Positions 27,543-34,781 of a stretch of 64,000 nt of DNA are shown piece after piece (the first letter of the stretch is position 1; every line of letters begins with the position of its first letter). The stretch comes from Solirubrobacteraceae bacterium. GTDB taxonomy: Bacteria > Actinomycetota > Thermoleophilia > Solirubrobacterales > Solirubrobacteraceae. Location: contig JANWLE010000063.1 of the NCBI GenBank assembly GCA_025451035.1, positions 1-64,000 on the forward strand. The letters run 5' to 3'. Made by a program: the position numbers and the translations under genes. The notes under the pieces are model-generated. The model worked only from the letters and a program-made list of their open reading frames with translations, did not search any database and was not told where the DNA came from.

Positions 27543-28211
27543 CTAACCCTTGCTTCGCACTGGCGGCTCGACGGGGCGAGGACGTGGAGATGTGCCGAAC
27601 ACCTCGTCCCAGTAGGGCGCGCTGATCCCGAAGCCACGCGTGTCGTCCTGGAAGTGGTGGCGCATGTGACGCTCGCGCAGCATCCGGCCCAGGCGTCCCT
27701 TCGGGTAGAAGTGATGCACGTAGTAGTGGAGCATGTCGTAGATCAAATAGCCGGTGAAGAAGCCGGCTCCCAGCGCGGCCGCGGGATGGGCTCCAAAGAT
27801 CTCGTACAGCGTCGCGAGCACCAACGCGCCGAGCGGCATGCTCACGGCGGGGGGCATCACCAGCCGCAACGGATCGTTGGGGTGCTCGTGGTGGACGCCG
27901 TGGATGATCCAGTGCATCCGGGCTCCGAGGCCATCCTGCGGCTCGAAGTGAAAGATGATGCGGTGCAACCAGTACTCAAACAGCGTCCACAGGCCGTAGC
28001 CGCCCGCGAGCAGGCCGACCACCGCGAGCACGTTGATGTAGGCGAGCGCCCATACCAGCAACACGACGATCGCCGGTACGAAGATGATCAGCGGCACCGA
28101 AGGGTGCACACGCGAAAGCAAGTCGAGCACTCTAGAGTCGAACATGCGCGGTGACGCGCGCAACACGTCGCTTCTGCTGATGTTTGCCGCCTCGCGCTCG
28201 GTGCCGCTCAT
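27543..28211 (-). CDS. fatty acid hydroxylase/sterol desaturase-family membrane di-iron protein
   Basis: 222 residues with four membrane segments in two hairpins. Histidine clusters for the di-metal site are in order: HRIIFH, HGVHHEH, YYVHHF and RHMRHHF. The Scs7/FA2H-like pattern suggests 2-hydroxylation of fatty acyl chains; beta-carotene or sterol-type activity is less likely from the spacing. GGAAGGGGAAGC gives a good ribosome-binding site. It sits between rpsF and ssb, splitting the usual ribosomal operon. Confidence 0.9.
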   Translation of the reverse strand: MSGTEREAANISRSDVLRASPRMFDSRVLDLLSRVHPSVPLIIFVPAIVVLLVWALAYINVLAVVGLLAGGYGLWTLFEYWLHRIIFHFEPQDGLGARMHWIIHGVHHEHPNDPLRLVMPPAVSMPLGALVLATLYEIFGAHPAAALGAGFFTGYLIYDMLHYYVHHFYPKGRLGRMLRERHMRHHFQDDTRGFGISAPYWDEVFGTSPRPRPVEPPVRSKG

Positions 28212-28275
28212 GCTTCCCCTTCCATACCCGCTATCGCGACGATTTTATTACGCAAATCTCTGCTATAGCGAGGAA

Positions 28276-28297
28276 ATGGCCGAGCGACCTCGGCCAT
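28276..28297 (-). terminator. putative terminator after rpsF
   Basis: ATGGCCGA and TCGGCCAT pair perfectly around a 6-nt loop, 16 nt after the rpsF stop, and a short TTT follows on the minus strand. It would end or attenuate the rpsF transcript before the hydroxylase gene. Confidence 0.5.
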
Positions 28298-28312
28298 GCG
28301 GCAGGCGCGGTC

Positions 28313-28702
28313 CTAGGACTCGGCCAGCGCAGGGGCCGCGTCGGCCTCGGGGCGAGCCTGGCTTGAGACCTCGCCGCCCTGCATGTGCGGCGCCGGTGGC
28401 GTCCCCGGCTTCAGCTTGACGATGCGAAAGCGCACGATCCCGTCGGTGATCCGCAGCGTCCGGTCCAGATCGTGCAGCAGCGCGGGGGTGGAGGCGTGGA
28501 ACTGCAGCAGGTGATACTCAGCGGTGCTCTTGTGCGCGATCGGGTAGGTCAGCGCCCGGCCGCCCCACTCGTCGTGGCGCAGGAGCTCACCGCGGGCTGA
28601 GATCGCATCGCGCGAGTCCGCGACGATCTTCGCTCGCGTGGACTCCTCTGCACCTTGGTCGAGGAGCAGGACGAGATCGTATGTCGGTGCTGGTGAGCTC
28701 AT
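28313..28702 (-). CDS. rpsF: 30S ribosomal protein S6
   Basis: 129 residues. PTYDLVLLLDQGAEE starts the S6 fold, and WGGRALTYPIAHKSTAEYHLLQF is the central signature (as pattern). A Pro/Ala/Glu-rich tail of about 30 residues extends the usual about 95-100 residue core. There is no normal ribosome-binding site: a hairpin and a T-rich run lie directly before the ATG, suggesting leader-based control. Confidence 0.96.
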   Translation of the reverse strand: MSSPAPTYDLVLLLDQGAEESTRAKIVADSRDAISARGELLRHDEWGGRALTYPIAHKSTAEYHLLQFHASTPALLHDLDRTLRITDGIVRFRIVKLKPGTPPAPHMQGGEVSSQARPEADAAPALAES

Positions 28703-28704
28703 CA

Positions 28705-28733
28705 GAAAACAAACACCCGCGTAAAGACGCGGG
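28705..28733 (-). promoter_or_regulatory. rpsF leader hairpin with U-rich tail (possible attenuator or S6:S18 site)
   Basis: On the minus strand CCCGCGT-CTTT-ACGCGGG forms a 7-bp stem and is followed by TGTTTGTTTTC, ending 2 nt before the rpsF ATG. It has the form of an intrinsic terminator. Because the likely rpsF -10 box lies upstream of it, it falls inside the rpsF leader. It could also end the otsA transcript. Confidence 0.6.
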
Positions 28734-28740
28734 GAGGTGG

Positions 28741-28746
28741 ATCATA
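28741..28746 (-). promoter_or_regulatory. extended -10 promoter of rpsF
   Basis: On the minus strand TG-T-TATGAT matches the extended -10 consensus (TGnTATAAT) with one mismatch. The start site would be near 28734, giving a leader of about 32 nt that is almost entirely the hairpin and U-run. No good -35 is seen. Confidence 0.45.
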
Positions 28747-28794
28747 ACAGCGTGCGGGCGCAGGGTGCGCCGGCGTGAAGCGGCGAGGATCCCT

Positions 28795-30273
28795 TCAGCT
28801 GTCCCTCGACTGACCCAGGCCCTTCGCGCGGATGTCGGCGAGCTGCTCGTCGATCCAGTCGCCGGGGTCCCGTGAGGTCACGATCTCGACGAGTCCCTGG
28901 GCGCGACGGCGGCGCTCGGACACCTCCATCGTCAGTGCGGCATAGATCGAGTCGGCCAGCTCCTGGATGTCGAACGGGTTCACAGAAAGGGCGTACTGGC
29001 CCAGCTCCTCGTGCGCGCCGGTGTTCTCCGAGAGGATCGAGACGCCCTCTCGCTCGTTGACGATCGGCCCCTCCTTGGCGACGAGGTTCATGCCGTCGAA
29101 CATGGCATTGACCAGTAGCACGTCATAGTGCTTGTAGGCGGCCATTGCCTCCTCGAGATCATCCCTGAGCTTCAACTGGATCGGCATCCAATCGGGCGTG
29201 CCATGCCTGTGGTTGACGACCGCCACGAGCGCCTCGATGCGCTCCAGGTACTCGGCGTACTGCGGCACGTCTGTACGCGAGGGCATCATCTGCGCGACGA
29301 ACGTCACGCGCTCTGAGAACTCGGGGTGCTGGTCGAGGAACAGGTCGAAGGCCGAGAAGCCGCGCAGCACGTTCTTCGAGAGGTCAGCCCTGTCGACGCG
29401 TAGGATCAGAAAGTCCCTGCGGCGCCGCAGAAGCTCCTTCTCGTAGTCGGCCACGCGTGGCCCCTGAGCCAAGCGCCCCGTGGCCTTGTGGTCGATCGGC
29501 AGGGGATATGCCCTGACCCAGATCTCGCGCCCACCGAAGCGAACGATGCCGCGCTCGAAGTCCACCTCGAGGTCCATCAGGTCTTGGCAGCACTGCAGGA
29601 AGTTGCGTCTGTAGGAGCGGGTGTGAAAGCCGACGATGTCGTTCGCCAGAAGACCCGTGAAGATCTCCTGGCGAATGTGGGAAGGAAGCACCCGCCAAGA
29701 GTCGGACTGGGTCCAGGGAATGTGGACGAAATGATGCAAAAAGACGTCCGGACGCGCCCTACGGACGAGATCGGGGAGCGTGTACAGGTGGTAGTCGTGC
29801 ACCATCACGACCGGCTCGGCCTGGCCCTCGAGCTCCTCGACGACGGCGCGCGCGAGGTCTTCGTTGACGACGTTGTAGCCGAACTCGAACGCCTCGATCT
29901 CCTCGCGGCGGATGTCGGGAGCGTTGGAGAGATCCCACAGGTAGTGCTGGATGAACCACAGCATCGGGTTGGCGAAAACGTTGTAGAAGCGGTCGTAGGC
30001 CTCCGGATTGGATGCCACGAGCCGCACCTGGTACTCGCCGCCCGCGGGAGAGCGCACTGGGAACGCCCGCCCGTGGTTGCGGCGGGACGCCTCGACATCG
30101 TGGTCGGTCATGGCCGACGCGATCCAGAGCGCCTCCCGGTGGGAGGCCAGGCCCGTGAGGGCGGTGACCAGGCCGCCGGAGCCACGCTGCACTTCGCCGT
30201 TGGGCTGGAAGGTCACGGGACCGCGATTAGAGACCAGCACGAGCGGGGTCCGCTGTGCCGGCGAGCGGCTCAT
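28795..30273 (-). CDS. otsA: GT20 glycosyltransferase (trehalose-6-phosphate synthase family)
   Basis: 492 residues. LVSNRGPVTF is the N terminus, RGSGGLVTAL the sugar-nucleotide loop, VMVHDYHL the acceptor-site motif, and FDGMNLVAKEGP and SENTGAHEELG the C-terminal donor motifs. The usual DYTKG-type segment after VDR is replaced by RADLSKN, keeping the Arg and Lys. So it may use a different donor or acceptor than E. coli OtsA. No trehalose-phosphatase gene is adjacent. It overlaps the upstream GT4 gene by 4 bp. Confidence 0.88.
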   Translation of the reverse strand: MSRSPAQRTPLVLVSNRGPVTFQPNGEVQRGSGGLVTALTGLASHREALWIASAMTDHDVEASRRNHGRAFPVRSPAGGEYQVRLVASNPEAYDRFYNVFANPMLWFIQHYLWDLSNAPDIRREEIEAFEFGYNVVNEDLARAVVEELEGQAEPVVMVHDYHLYTLPDLVRRARPDVFLHHFVHIPWTQSDSWRVLPSHIRQEIFTGLLANDIVGFHTRSYRRNFLQCCQDLMDLEVDFERGIVRFGGREIWVRAYPLPIDHKATGRLAQGPRVADYEKELLRRRRDFLILRVDRADLSKNVLRGFSAFDLFLDQHPEFSERVTFVAQMMPSRTDVPQYAEYLERIEALVAVVNHRHGTPDWMPIQLKLRDDLEEAMAAYKHYDVLLVNAMFDGMNLVAKEGPIVNEREGVSILSENTGAHEELGQYALSVNPFDIQELADSIYAALTMEVSERRRRAQGLVEIVTSRDPGDWIDEQLADIRAKGLGQSRDS

Positions 30274-31505
30274 GATTGCTGCAGCTCCCTGAAGATTCGC
30301 AGGTAGTCGCGCAGATATCTCGGCGTGAGGAAGTGGGCCCGCACGTGCTCCTTGCCGCGCCGGCCCAGCATCTTTCCGAGCGCCGGATCCTCCATGATCT
30401 CGAGCGTCCGCTTAGCGCAATCCTCGACGTTCGAGACGAGGAAGCCCGTGACGCCATCCTCGACCTGCAGCGGGATGCCGCCGACGTTGCCGCCGATGAA
30501 AGGCCGCGCCTTCCAGATCGCCTCGGAGACCGTCAGCCCGAAACCCTCGCGCGTGGACTTCTGGATCACGACATCGGCGTGCGACTGGAAGGCATTGACC
30601 TCGATCGCGCCGACGTTGTTGAAGTTGTTGAGGATGTGTATGTCTGGGTCGCCTTCGGCATGCGCGATCGTCGCGTTGAAGAAATCCCACCCCTCTGGGT
30701 CATCGGAGGCCATCGACCCGACCAGCGCGAGCTGCATCGTGGAGATGCTCTCCTTGACGATGCGGTAGGTGTCGATCACTCCCAGCGGGTCCTTCCATGG
30801 GTCAAAGCGCGAGACCTGACACATCAGCGGCCGGTCAATGTCGATCCCGAACTGCCCGCACACGTACGAGGCGTCCTCGGGCGAGAGCGCCATGTTCTTC
30901 GGGGTCAGCGGGTCGATTGCGGGCGGGACGATGTGAACGTGGCCGTTCATCCCTGCAGGCACGTAGTCGGGCGTGTGAAAGAGCGCCTGTGGATAGTCGG
31001 CTATGTATGGCAGCAGGCGCTCGATCGTCTGCTGGTTGGGGGTCGACAGGTCGATGTGGCAGCGCCACAGCCAACCCGCGGCCTTCTCCGGCACCAGCTT
31101 GTACAGGGCAGCCGGCTGGGGGTCGTGGATCAAGCACACATCCCAGCCGCCCGCGAGCTCGCGGGCGTTCATCTCGTTGTAGCGGCGCCAGGTCTCCCAC
31201 TGCTCCTCGGTCAAGTCCTGGGGAGCGCCCTGCAGCGCATTGTGCATCAGCTTGGTCGCGTTGAAGAATTCCTCGCGCCCGTAGATAACCTGCCACTCGC
31301 ACTCCAGACCCACATCGCGCATCAGCGGGACCAGCGTGTAGAGGATCTCCGATACGCCGCCCCCAAAGGCCGTGGCGGAGAGATGCACCACGCGGCTGCC
31401 CTTCAGCGGCTCGGCGAGCTCACGGATTTCATCTATCAGACCACGCCCGCAGATGTGGGTGTAGTCGGCGAGAGTCTTGTGACCTGTCGCGACGGGCTGG
31501 AGCAC
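30270..31505 (-). CDS. treT: GT4 trehalose synthase (TreT-like)
   Basis: 411 residues of the GT4 family. HLSATAFGGGVSEILYTLVPL at the N terminus, CHIDLSTPNQ and the C-terminal STREGFGLTVSEAIWKARP with the E-x7-E motif match TreT, which joins NDP-glucose and glucose directly to trehalose in Thermococcales and Rubrobacter. QVSRFDPWKDPLGVID is the donor-binding region. It starts with GTG 6 nt after a TATCTT box and is coupled to the GT20 gene. Two trehalose-type enzymes in one operon suggest osmolyte or thermoprotectant production. Confidence 0.88.
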   Translation of the reverse strand: MLQPVATGHKTLADYTHICGRGLIDEIRELAEPLKGSRVVHLSATAFGGGVSEILYTLVPLMRDVGLECEWQVIYGREEFFNATKLMHNALQGAPQDLTEEQWETWRRYNEMNARELAGGWDVCLIHDPQPAALYKLVPEKAAGWLWRCHIDLSTPNQQTIERLLPYIADYPQALFHTPDYVPAGMNGHVHIVPPAIDPLTPKNMALSPEDASYVCGQFGIDIDRPLMCQVSRFDPWKDPLGVIDTYRIVKESISTMQLALVGSMASDDPEGWDFFNATIAHAEGDPDIHILNNFNNVGAIEVNAFQSHADVVIQKSTREGFGLTVSEAIWKARPFIGGNVGGIPLQVEDGVTGFLVSNVEDCAKRTLEIMEDPALGKMLGRRGKEHVRAHFLTPRYLRDYLRIFRELQQS

Positions 31506-31511
31506 CGGCGC

Positions 31512-31517
31512 AAGATA
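31512..31517 (-). promoter_or_regulatory. -10 box of a possible leaderless treT promoter
   Basis: Minus-strand TATCTT ends 6 nt before the treT GTG, with a TTACAT -35-like hexamer 17 nt further upstream. The spacing suggests a transcript starting at the start codon. Confidence 0.45.
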
Positions 31518-31574
31518 CTCAAGCGGACACCGTCATGTAAGCACCTTGTTGCCGGCGCGCGGGCGAAGTGCTTT

Positions 31575-31598
31575 CCGCCGGCTCCATCGGGCCGGCGG
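31575..31598. other. 8-bp GC-rich hairpin between treT and the M28-like gene
   Basis: CCGCCGGC and GCCGGCGG pair perfectly around an 8-nt loop in the divergent gap, about 40 bp before the next gene. There is no T-run. A TAAGGT box follows at 31619-31624. Confidence 0.4.
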
Positions 31599-31636
31599 CT
31601 ATGGGCGGGCCGTGCGGTTAAGGTTGGTCTTTGCAG

Positions 31637-33409
31637 ATGTTCAACGGACGCATCTACCGGGTCGCTTTGCTGCCGCTGCTGCTAGCGGTGGTGGTCGCCG
31701 GATTCTCCTTCACCGGTCCTCCGGCGCCTGTCAGCTCGAACCTGGCTCCGGACGCCTTCAACGGGACGCGCGCCGCCGAAGAGCTCATGCGCCTGAGCCG
31801 GGAATTCCCTGCGCGCCGTCCGGGTGGCGTCGGGGACGAACGCCTCGCGCTACGCATCGAGCGGGAGATCCGGAAGCTGGGGGCCCCAGCCAATGGAGGC
31901 TTTCGCGTGTCGGTGCATCGCTTCAACGCGCAGACGATCGATGGCCAGCGAACCCTCACGAACGTAGTGGCTGAGCGCCCCGGCTCCACTGGGGCGAGCC
32001 CGATCGTGGTCCTTGCCCATCGCGACGCCGCCGGCGTCGGGGCGCGGGCGGAGCTATCGGGTACAGCGGTGCTGCTCGAGCTGGCGCGGGTGTTCGCGAG
32101 CCGCGAGACGCGCCGCACGATCATCCTCGTCTCCACCAGCGGAGGCAGCGGAGGGGACGCGGGAGCCGCTGAGTTCGCCGCGGAATCGCCGCGGCCGCTG
32201 GACGCGGCCATCGTGCTGGGGGACCTCGCCTCGAGCCGGACGCACACACCGTTCGTCGTCTCCTACTCCGATGGTTTGGGCAATGCTCCTGCGCGGCTGA
32301 CCGCCACCGTGCAGAACTCGATCACGCAGGAGATCGGCGCGCAGCCTGGCACACCCAGCCTCATAGCCCAGTTTGCGCACCTGGCGTTCCCCTTGGCCAC
32401 CGGCGAGCAGGGACCGCTCAACGCCCAGGGGATTGCCGCCGTACTGGTGCAGGTCAGCGGCGTACGCGGTCCGTCTGCCCACGCGCAGATCTGCCCTGAG
32501 CGCATCGATAACTTCGGTCGCGCCGTGCTCAACGCGATAGACGCGTTCGACACCGCCCCTGACATCTCCTCGAGCTCTGAAGCGACGCTCGCCTTTCACG
32601 GCGAGCTGATCCCGGGCTGGGCGCTGCGCCTGCTCGCTATCGCCATGATCCTGCCTGTCCTGTTGCTTGCAATCGATGCTTTTGCGCGTGTGCGACGCCG
32701 CCGCGAAGCGGTCGCCGGCTGGGCTATGTGGACGTTGTCTTTGGCCGCTCCGTTTCTGGCGTGCGCGCTGCTGGTTGTGGTTCTGGCAGCGCTGGGACTG
32801 GCCGGCGCCAGTCCACCGGAGGCAGTCTCAGCGCAGGCGCTGTCACTGGGTGCCACGGCGATCGCGAGGATCGCCGTGATCGGGCTCATCTTCTTGTGCG
32901 CCTGGTGGGGCCGCTTCAGGCTGATGCGGCATCTGCCTGCGCTAGGGCGACCAGACACCCCGGCGGCCGGGGTAGCCGTCTTGCTCGTCTTCATCGCAGC
33001 GACGCTGTTGGTGTGGCTGGCGAACCCCTTCGCCGCACTGCTGCTAATCCCCGTGCTGCACCTGCTTGCGCTCATCGCCGATCCTGAGCTGCGTTCCTCA
33101 CGCCCGGTTGGCTTGGCGCTGCTCGGCCTTGCGCTGACACCCGCCTGCGGTCTGCTCGCCTTCTATGCGCACGAGCTCGGTCTCGGTCCGCTTGGCGCCG
33201 CCTGGACTGTGTTGACGCTCACCGGTGCCCAGCTCGGACTGTTCGGTGTGATCCTCGCGAGCGTGGTAGCGGGCTGCCTGCTTGGGGTGCTGCTGCTGGC
33301 GCTCCAGGGGCGAGCGCATACGCACGTTTCCGGCGAGAGCGTGGCCGGTGGACGTGTCTACCCCACGAGCCACCCGCTCGACTGGCAGGAGCCGCTGCTG
33401 CGCAGCTGA
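31637..33409 (+). CDS. M28-like peptidase domain membrane protein, probably inactive
   Basis: 590 residues: an N-terminal signal anchor (LLPLLLAVVVAGFSF), an extracytoplasmic M28 aminopeptidase-like domain (about residues 40-300), then about eight membrane helices. HRD at 128-130 keeps the first zinc-ligand pair. The block that normally reads TxGEE-x-GLxGS reads TSGGSGGDAGA at 167-177, so the catalytic Glu and ligand Glu are absent. This suggests a binding rather than hydrolytic role. ATG at 31637; a TTG at 31631 is possible. Confidence 0.8.
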   Translation: MFNGRIYRVALLPLLLAVVVAGFSFTGPPAPVSSNLAPDAFNGTRAAEELMRLSREFPARRPGGVGDERLALRIEREIRKLGAPANGGFRVSVHRFNAQTIDGQRTLTNVVAERPGSTGASPIVVLAHRDAAGVGARAELSGTAVLLELARVFASRETRRTIILVSTSGGSGGDAGAAEFAAESPRPLDAAIVLGDLASSRTHTPFVVSYSDGLGNAPARLTATVQNSITQEIGAQPGTPSLIAQFAHLAFPLATGEQGPLNAQGIAAVLVQVSGVRGPSAHAQICPERIDNFGRAVLNAIDAFDTAPDISSSSEATLAFHGELIPGWALRLLAIAMILPVLLLAIDAFARVRRRREAVAGWAMWTLSLAAPFLACALLVVVLAALGLAGASPPEAVSAQALSLGATAIARIAVIGLIFLCAWWGRFRLMRHLPALGRPDTPAAGVAVLLVFIAATLLVWLANPFAALLLIPVLHLLALIADPELRSSRPVGLALLGLALTPACGLLAFYAHELGLGPLGAAWTVLTLTGAQLGLFGVILASVVAGCLLGVLLLALQGRAHTHVSGESVAGGRVYPTSHPLDWQEPLLRS

Positions 33410-33509
33410 AGGACTCAAGCGGCGACAGACGAGAGCTTCGCTGTGCGTTGTTCAGACCGCCCGGACGTCGGGACTCCAGGCGAAAGGGCCAGCTAGCCAA
33501 GTGCAGCAG

Positions 33510-34379
33510 CTAGGCGAGGTGCTCGAAGCCGCGCAGTGCTTGGCGGGCTCCGTTGTGCCTGAGGACGACCTCCGCCGGGCCCTCGACGATGCGGCCAATC
33601 CAGGTCAGATCGGCCCCGCCGGCTACCCGTTTGTAGGCATGGCTGACACGATCCATGCGCTTGCTGGGCACACAGACACACAGCTCGTAGTCTTCGCCCG
33701 CGGTCGCCGCGGCGTTCCAATCGGGAACCCCCATGCGGGCGGCTGTTCGCTCGGTGGCCTCGTTGGTCGGCAGTCGCTCCAGTTCGAGCTCGACCGTCAC
33801 TCCCGAGGCCCGCGCGATGTGAAACGCGTCGGTCGCGATCCCGTCGGAAAGGTCGATCATGGCGTGGCCCCCTGCCTGCGCGAGCGCCCGGCCCTCCTTC
33901 AGGCGCGGCAGCGGCCGCAGTGGACGTCCCCCGAGGCTGCCAGTGACCGCCACCTGATCGCCGGGCCGCGCTCCCTCCCTGCCAAGCAGACGCTGGTCGC
34001 GCTCGGCCCACCCCACAACGGTTACGCTCGCCAGCAGGACGGGCGCGCTAACCACATCGCCGCCGGCGATCGTCGTACCCGTCCGTTCGGCGAGCTGCTC
34101 GGCGCCGAGCATTACCTCGAGCGCCTGCTCCTCACTGACGTGGCTGGGGACGCCGAGCGCCATGTACGCCTCGCCGGTCTGGGCCCCCATTGCGGCGATG
34201 TCCGACAGCGCCCCCGCGAGGGCGCGCCAGCCTATGTCCTGGAAGGAGAGGTCTGGATCGTCGAGCGTGAAGTGGACGCCCTCGACCACCATGTCGACGG
34301 TCGTCACGCACAGCTTCAGCGCTTTCACGACAGCGGCGTCGTCGCCAATGGAACGCACGACACGCTCGCCGCGTGGCAC
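33510..34379 (-). CDS. thiL: thiamine-monophosphate kinase (start uncertain)
   Basis: Phosphorylates thiamine phosphate to the diphosphate. From the GTG at 34379 the protein has 289 residues. SIGDDAAVV is the metal/ATP motif, DMVVEGVHF and SDIAAMGA follow, and LSDGIATD and GEDYEL are also typical. The usual N terminus (GE..LSLIESI) is encoded in frame upstream, directly after a TAG at 34431-34433, but no ATG, GTG or TTG precedes it. The start may therefore be non-standard (ATT at 34419-34421 or CTG at 34404-34406), or the GTG start makes a shortened protein. Confidence 0.9.
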   Translation of the reverse strand: MPRGERVVRSIGDDAAVVKALKLCVTTVDMVVEGVHFTLDDPDLSFQDIGWRALAGALSDIAAMGAQTGEAYMALGVPSHVSEEQALEVMLGAEQLAERTGTTIAGGDVVSAPVLLASVTVVGWAERDQRLLGREGARPGDQVAVTGSLGGRPLRPLPRLKEGRALAQAGGHAMIDLSDGIATDAFHIARASGVTVELELERLPTNEATERTAARMGVPDWNAAATAGEDYELCVCVPSKRMDRVSHAYKRVAGGADLTWIGRIVEGPAEVVLRHNGARQALRGFEHLA

Positions 34380-34482
34380 GAGCGCGGCCGTGATCGACTC
34401 GATCAGCGAAAGCTCGGGAATCTCCCCGCCCTATTCGCCTGGGCGGCTTGAGCGCCTGATTTGAGGATGTCCGGCCCCGTGC

Positions 34483-34701
34483 TCAGCGGTGCCTGTAAAC
34501 GATTCGCGCACGGTCCAAGTCGTAGGGGGAGAGCTCGCAGCGCACGCGATCGCCGGGCAAGATCCGAATCCTGAAGCGGCGCATCTTGCCGGCCACATGC
34601 CCGAGTACGACGTGATCGTTGTCTAGCCGGACGCGGAACATCGCGTTGGGCAGTGCCTCGATCACCTCACCCTCGAATTCGACCTTGTCTTCCTTTGCCA
34701 C
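34483..34701 (-). CDS. infA: translation initiation factor IF-1
   Basis: 72-residue S1/OB-fold protein that binds the ribosomal A site at initiation. [39 protein letters not shown] and the [20 protein letters not shown] end are near-consensus. GTG start. It is isolated from the usual ribosomal-protein operon and lies upstream of thiL. Confidence 0.97.
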   Translation of the reverse strand: MAKEDKVEFEGEVIEALPNAMFRVRLDNDHVVLGHVAGKMRRFRIRILPGDRVRCELSPYDLDRARIVYRHR

Positions 34702-34781
34702 CGTTTGCGTCCAATCCGGTCGTCCTCCGCGGCCGCGGAGGATCCACCATTTGCGATATTCCGCCTAGCAAACTACCAGTG

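Noticed and set aside
30276..31685. 469-residue plus-strand open frame
   Set aside because: Antisense shadow of treT; composition is typical of high-GC complement reading, and treT has clear family motifs.
33282..34451. 389-residue plus-strand open frame
   Set aside because: Antisense of thiL joined to the out-of-frame end of the M28-like gene.
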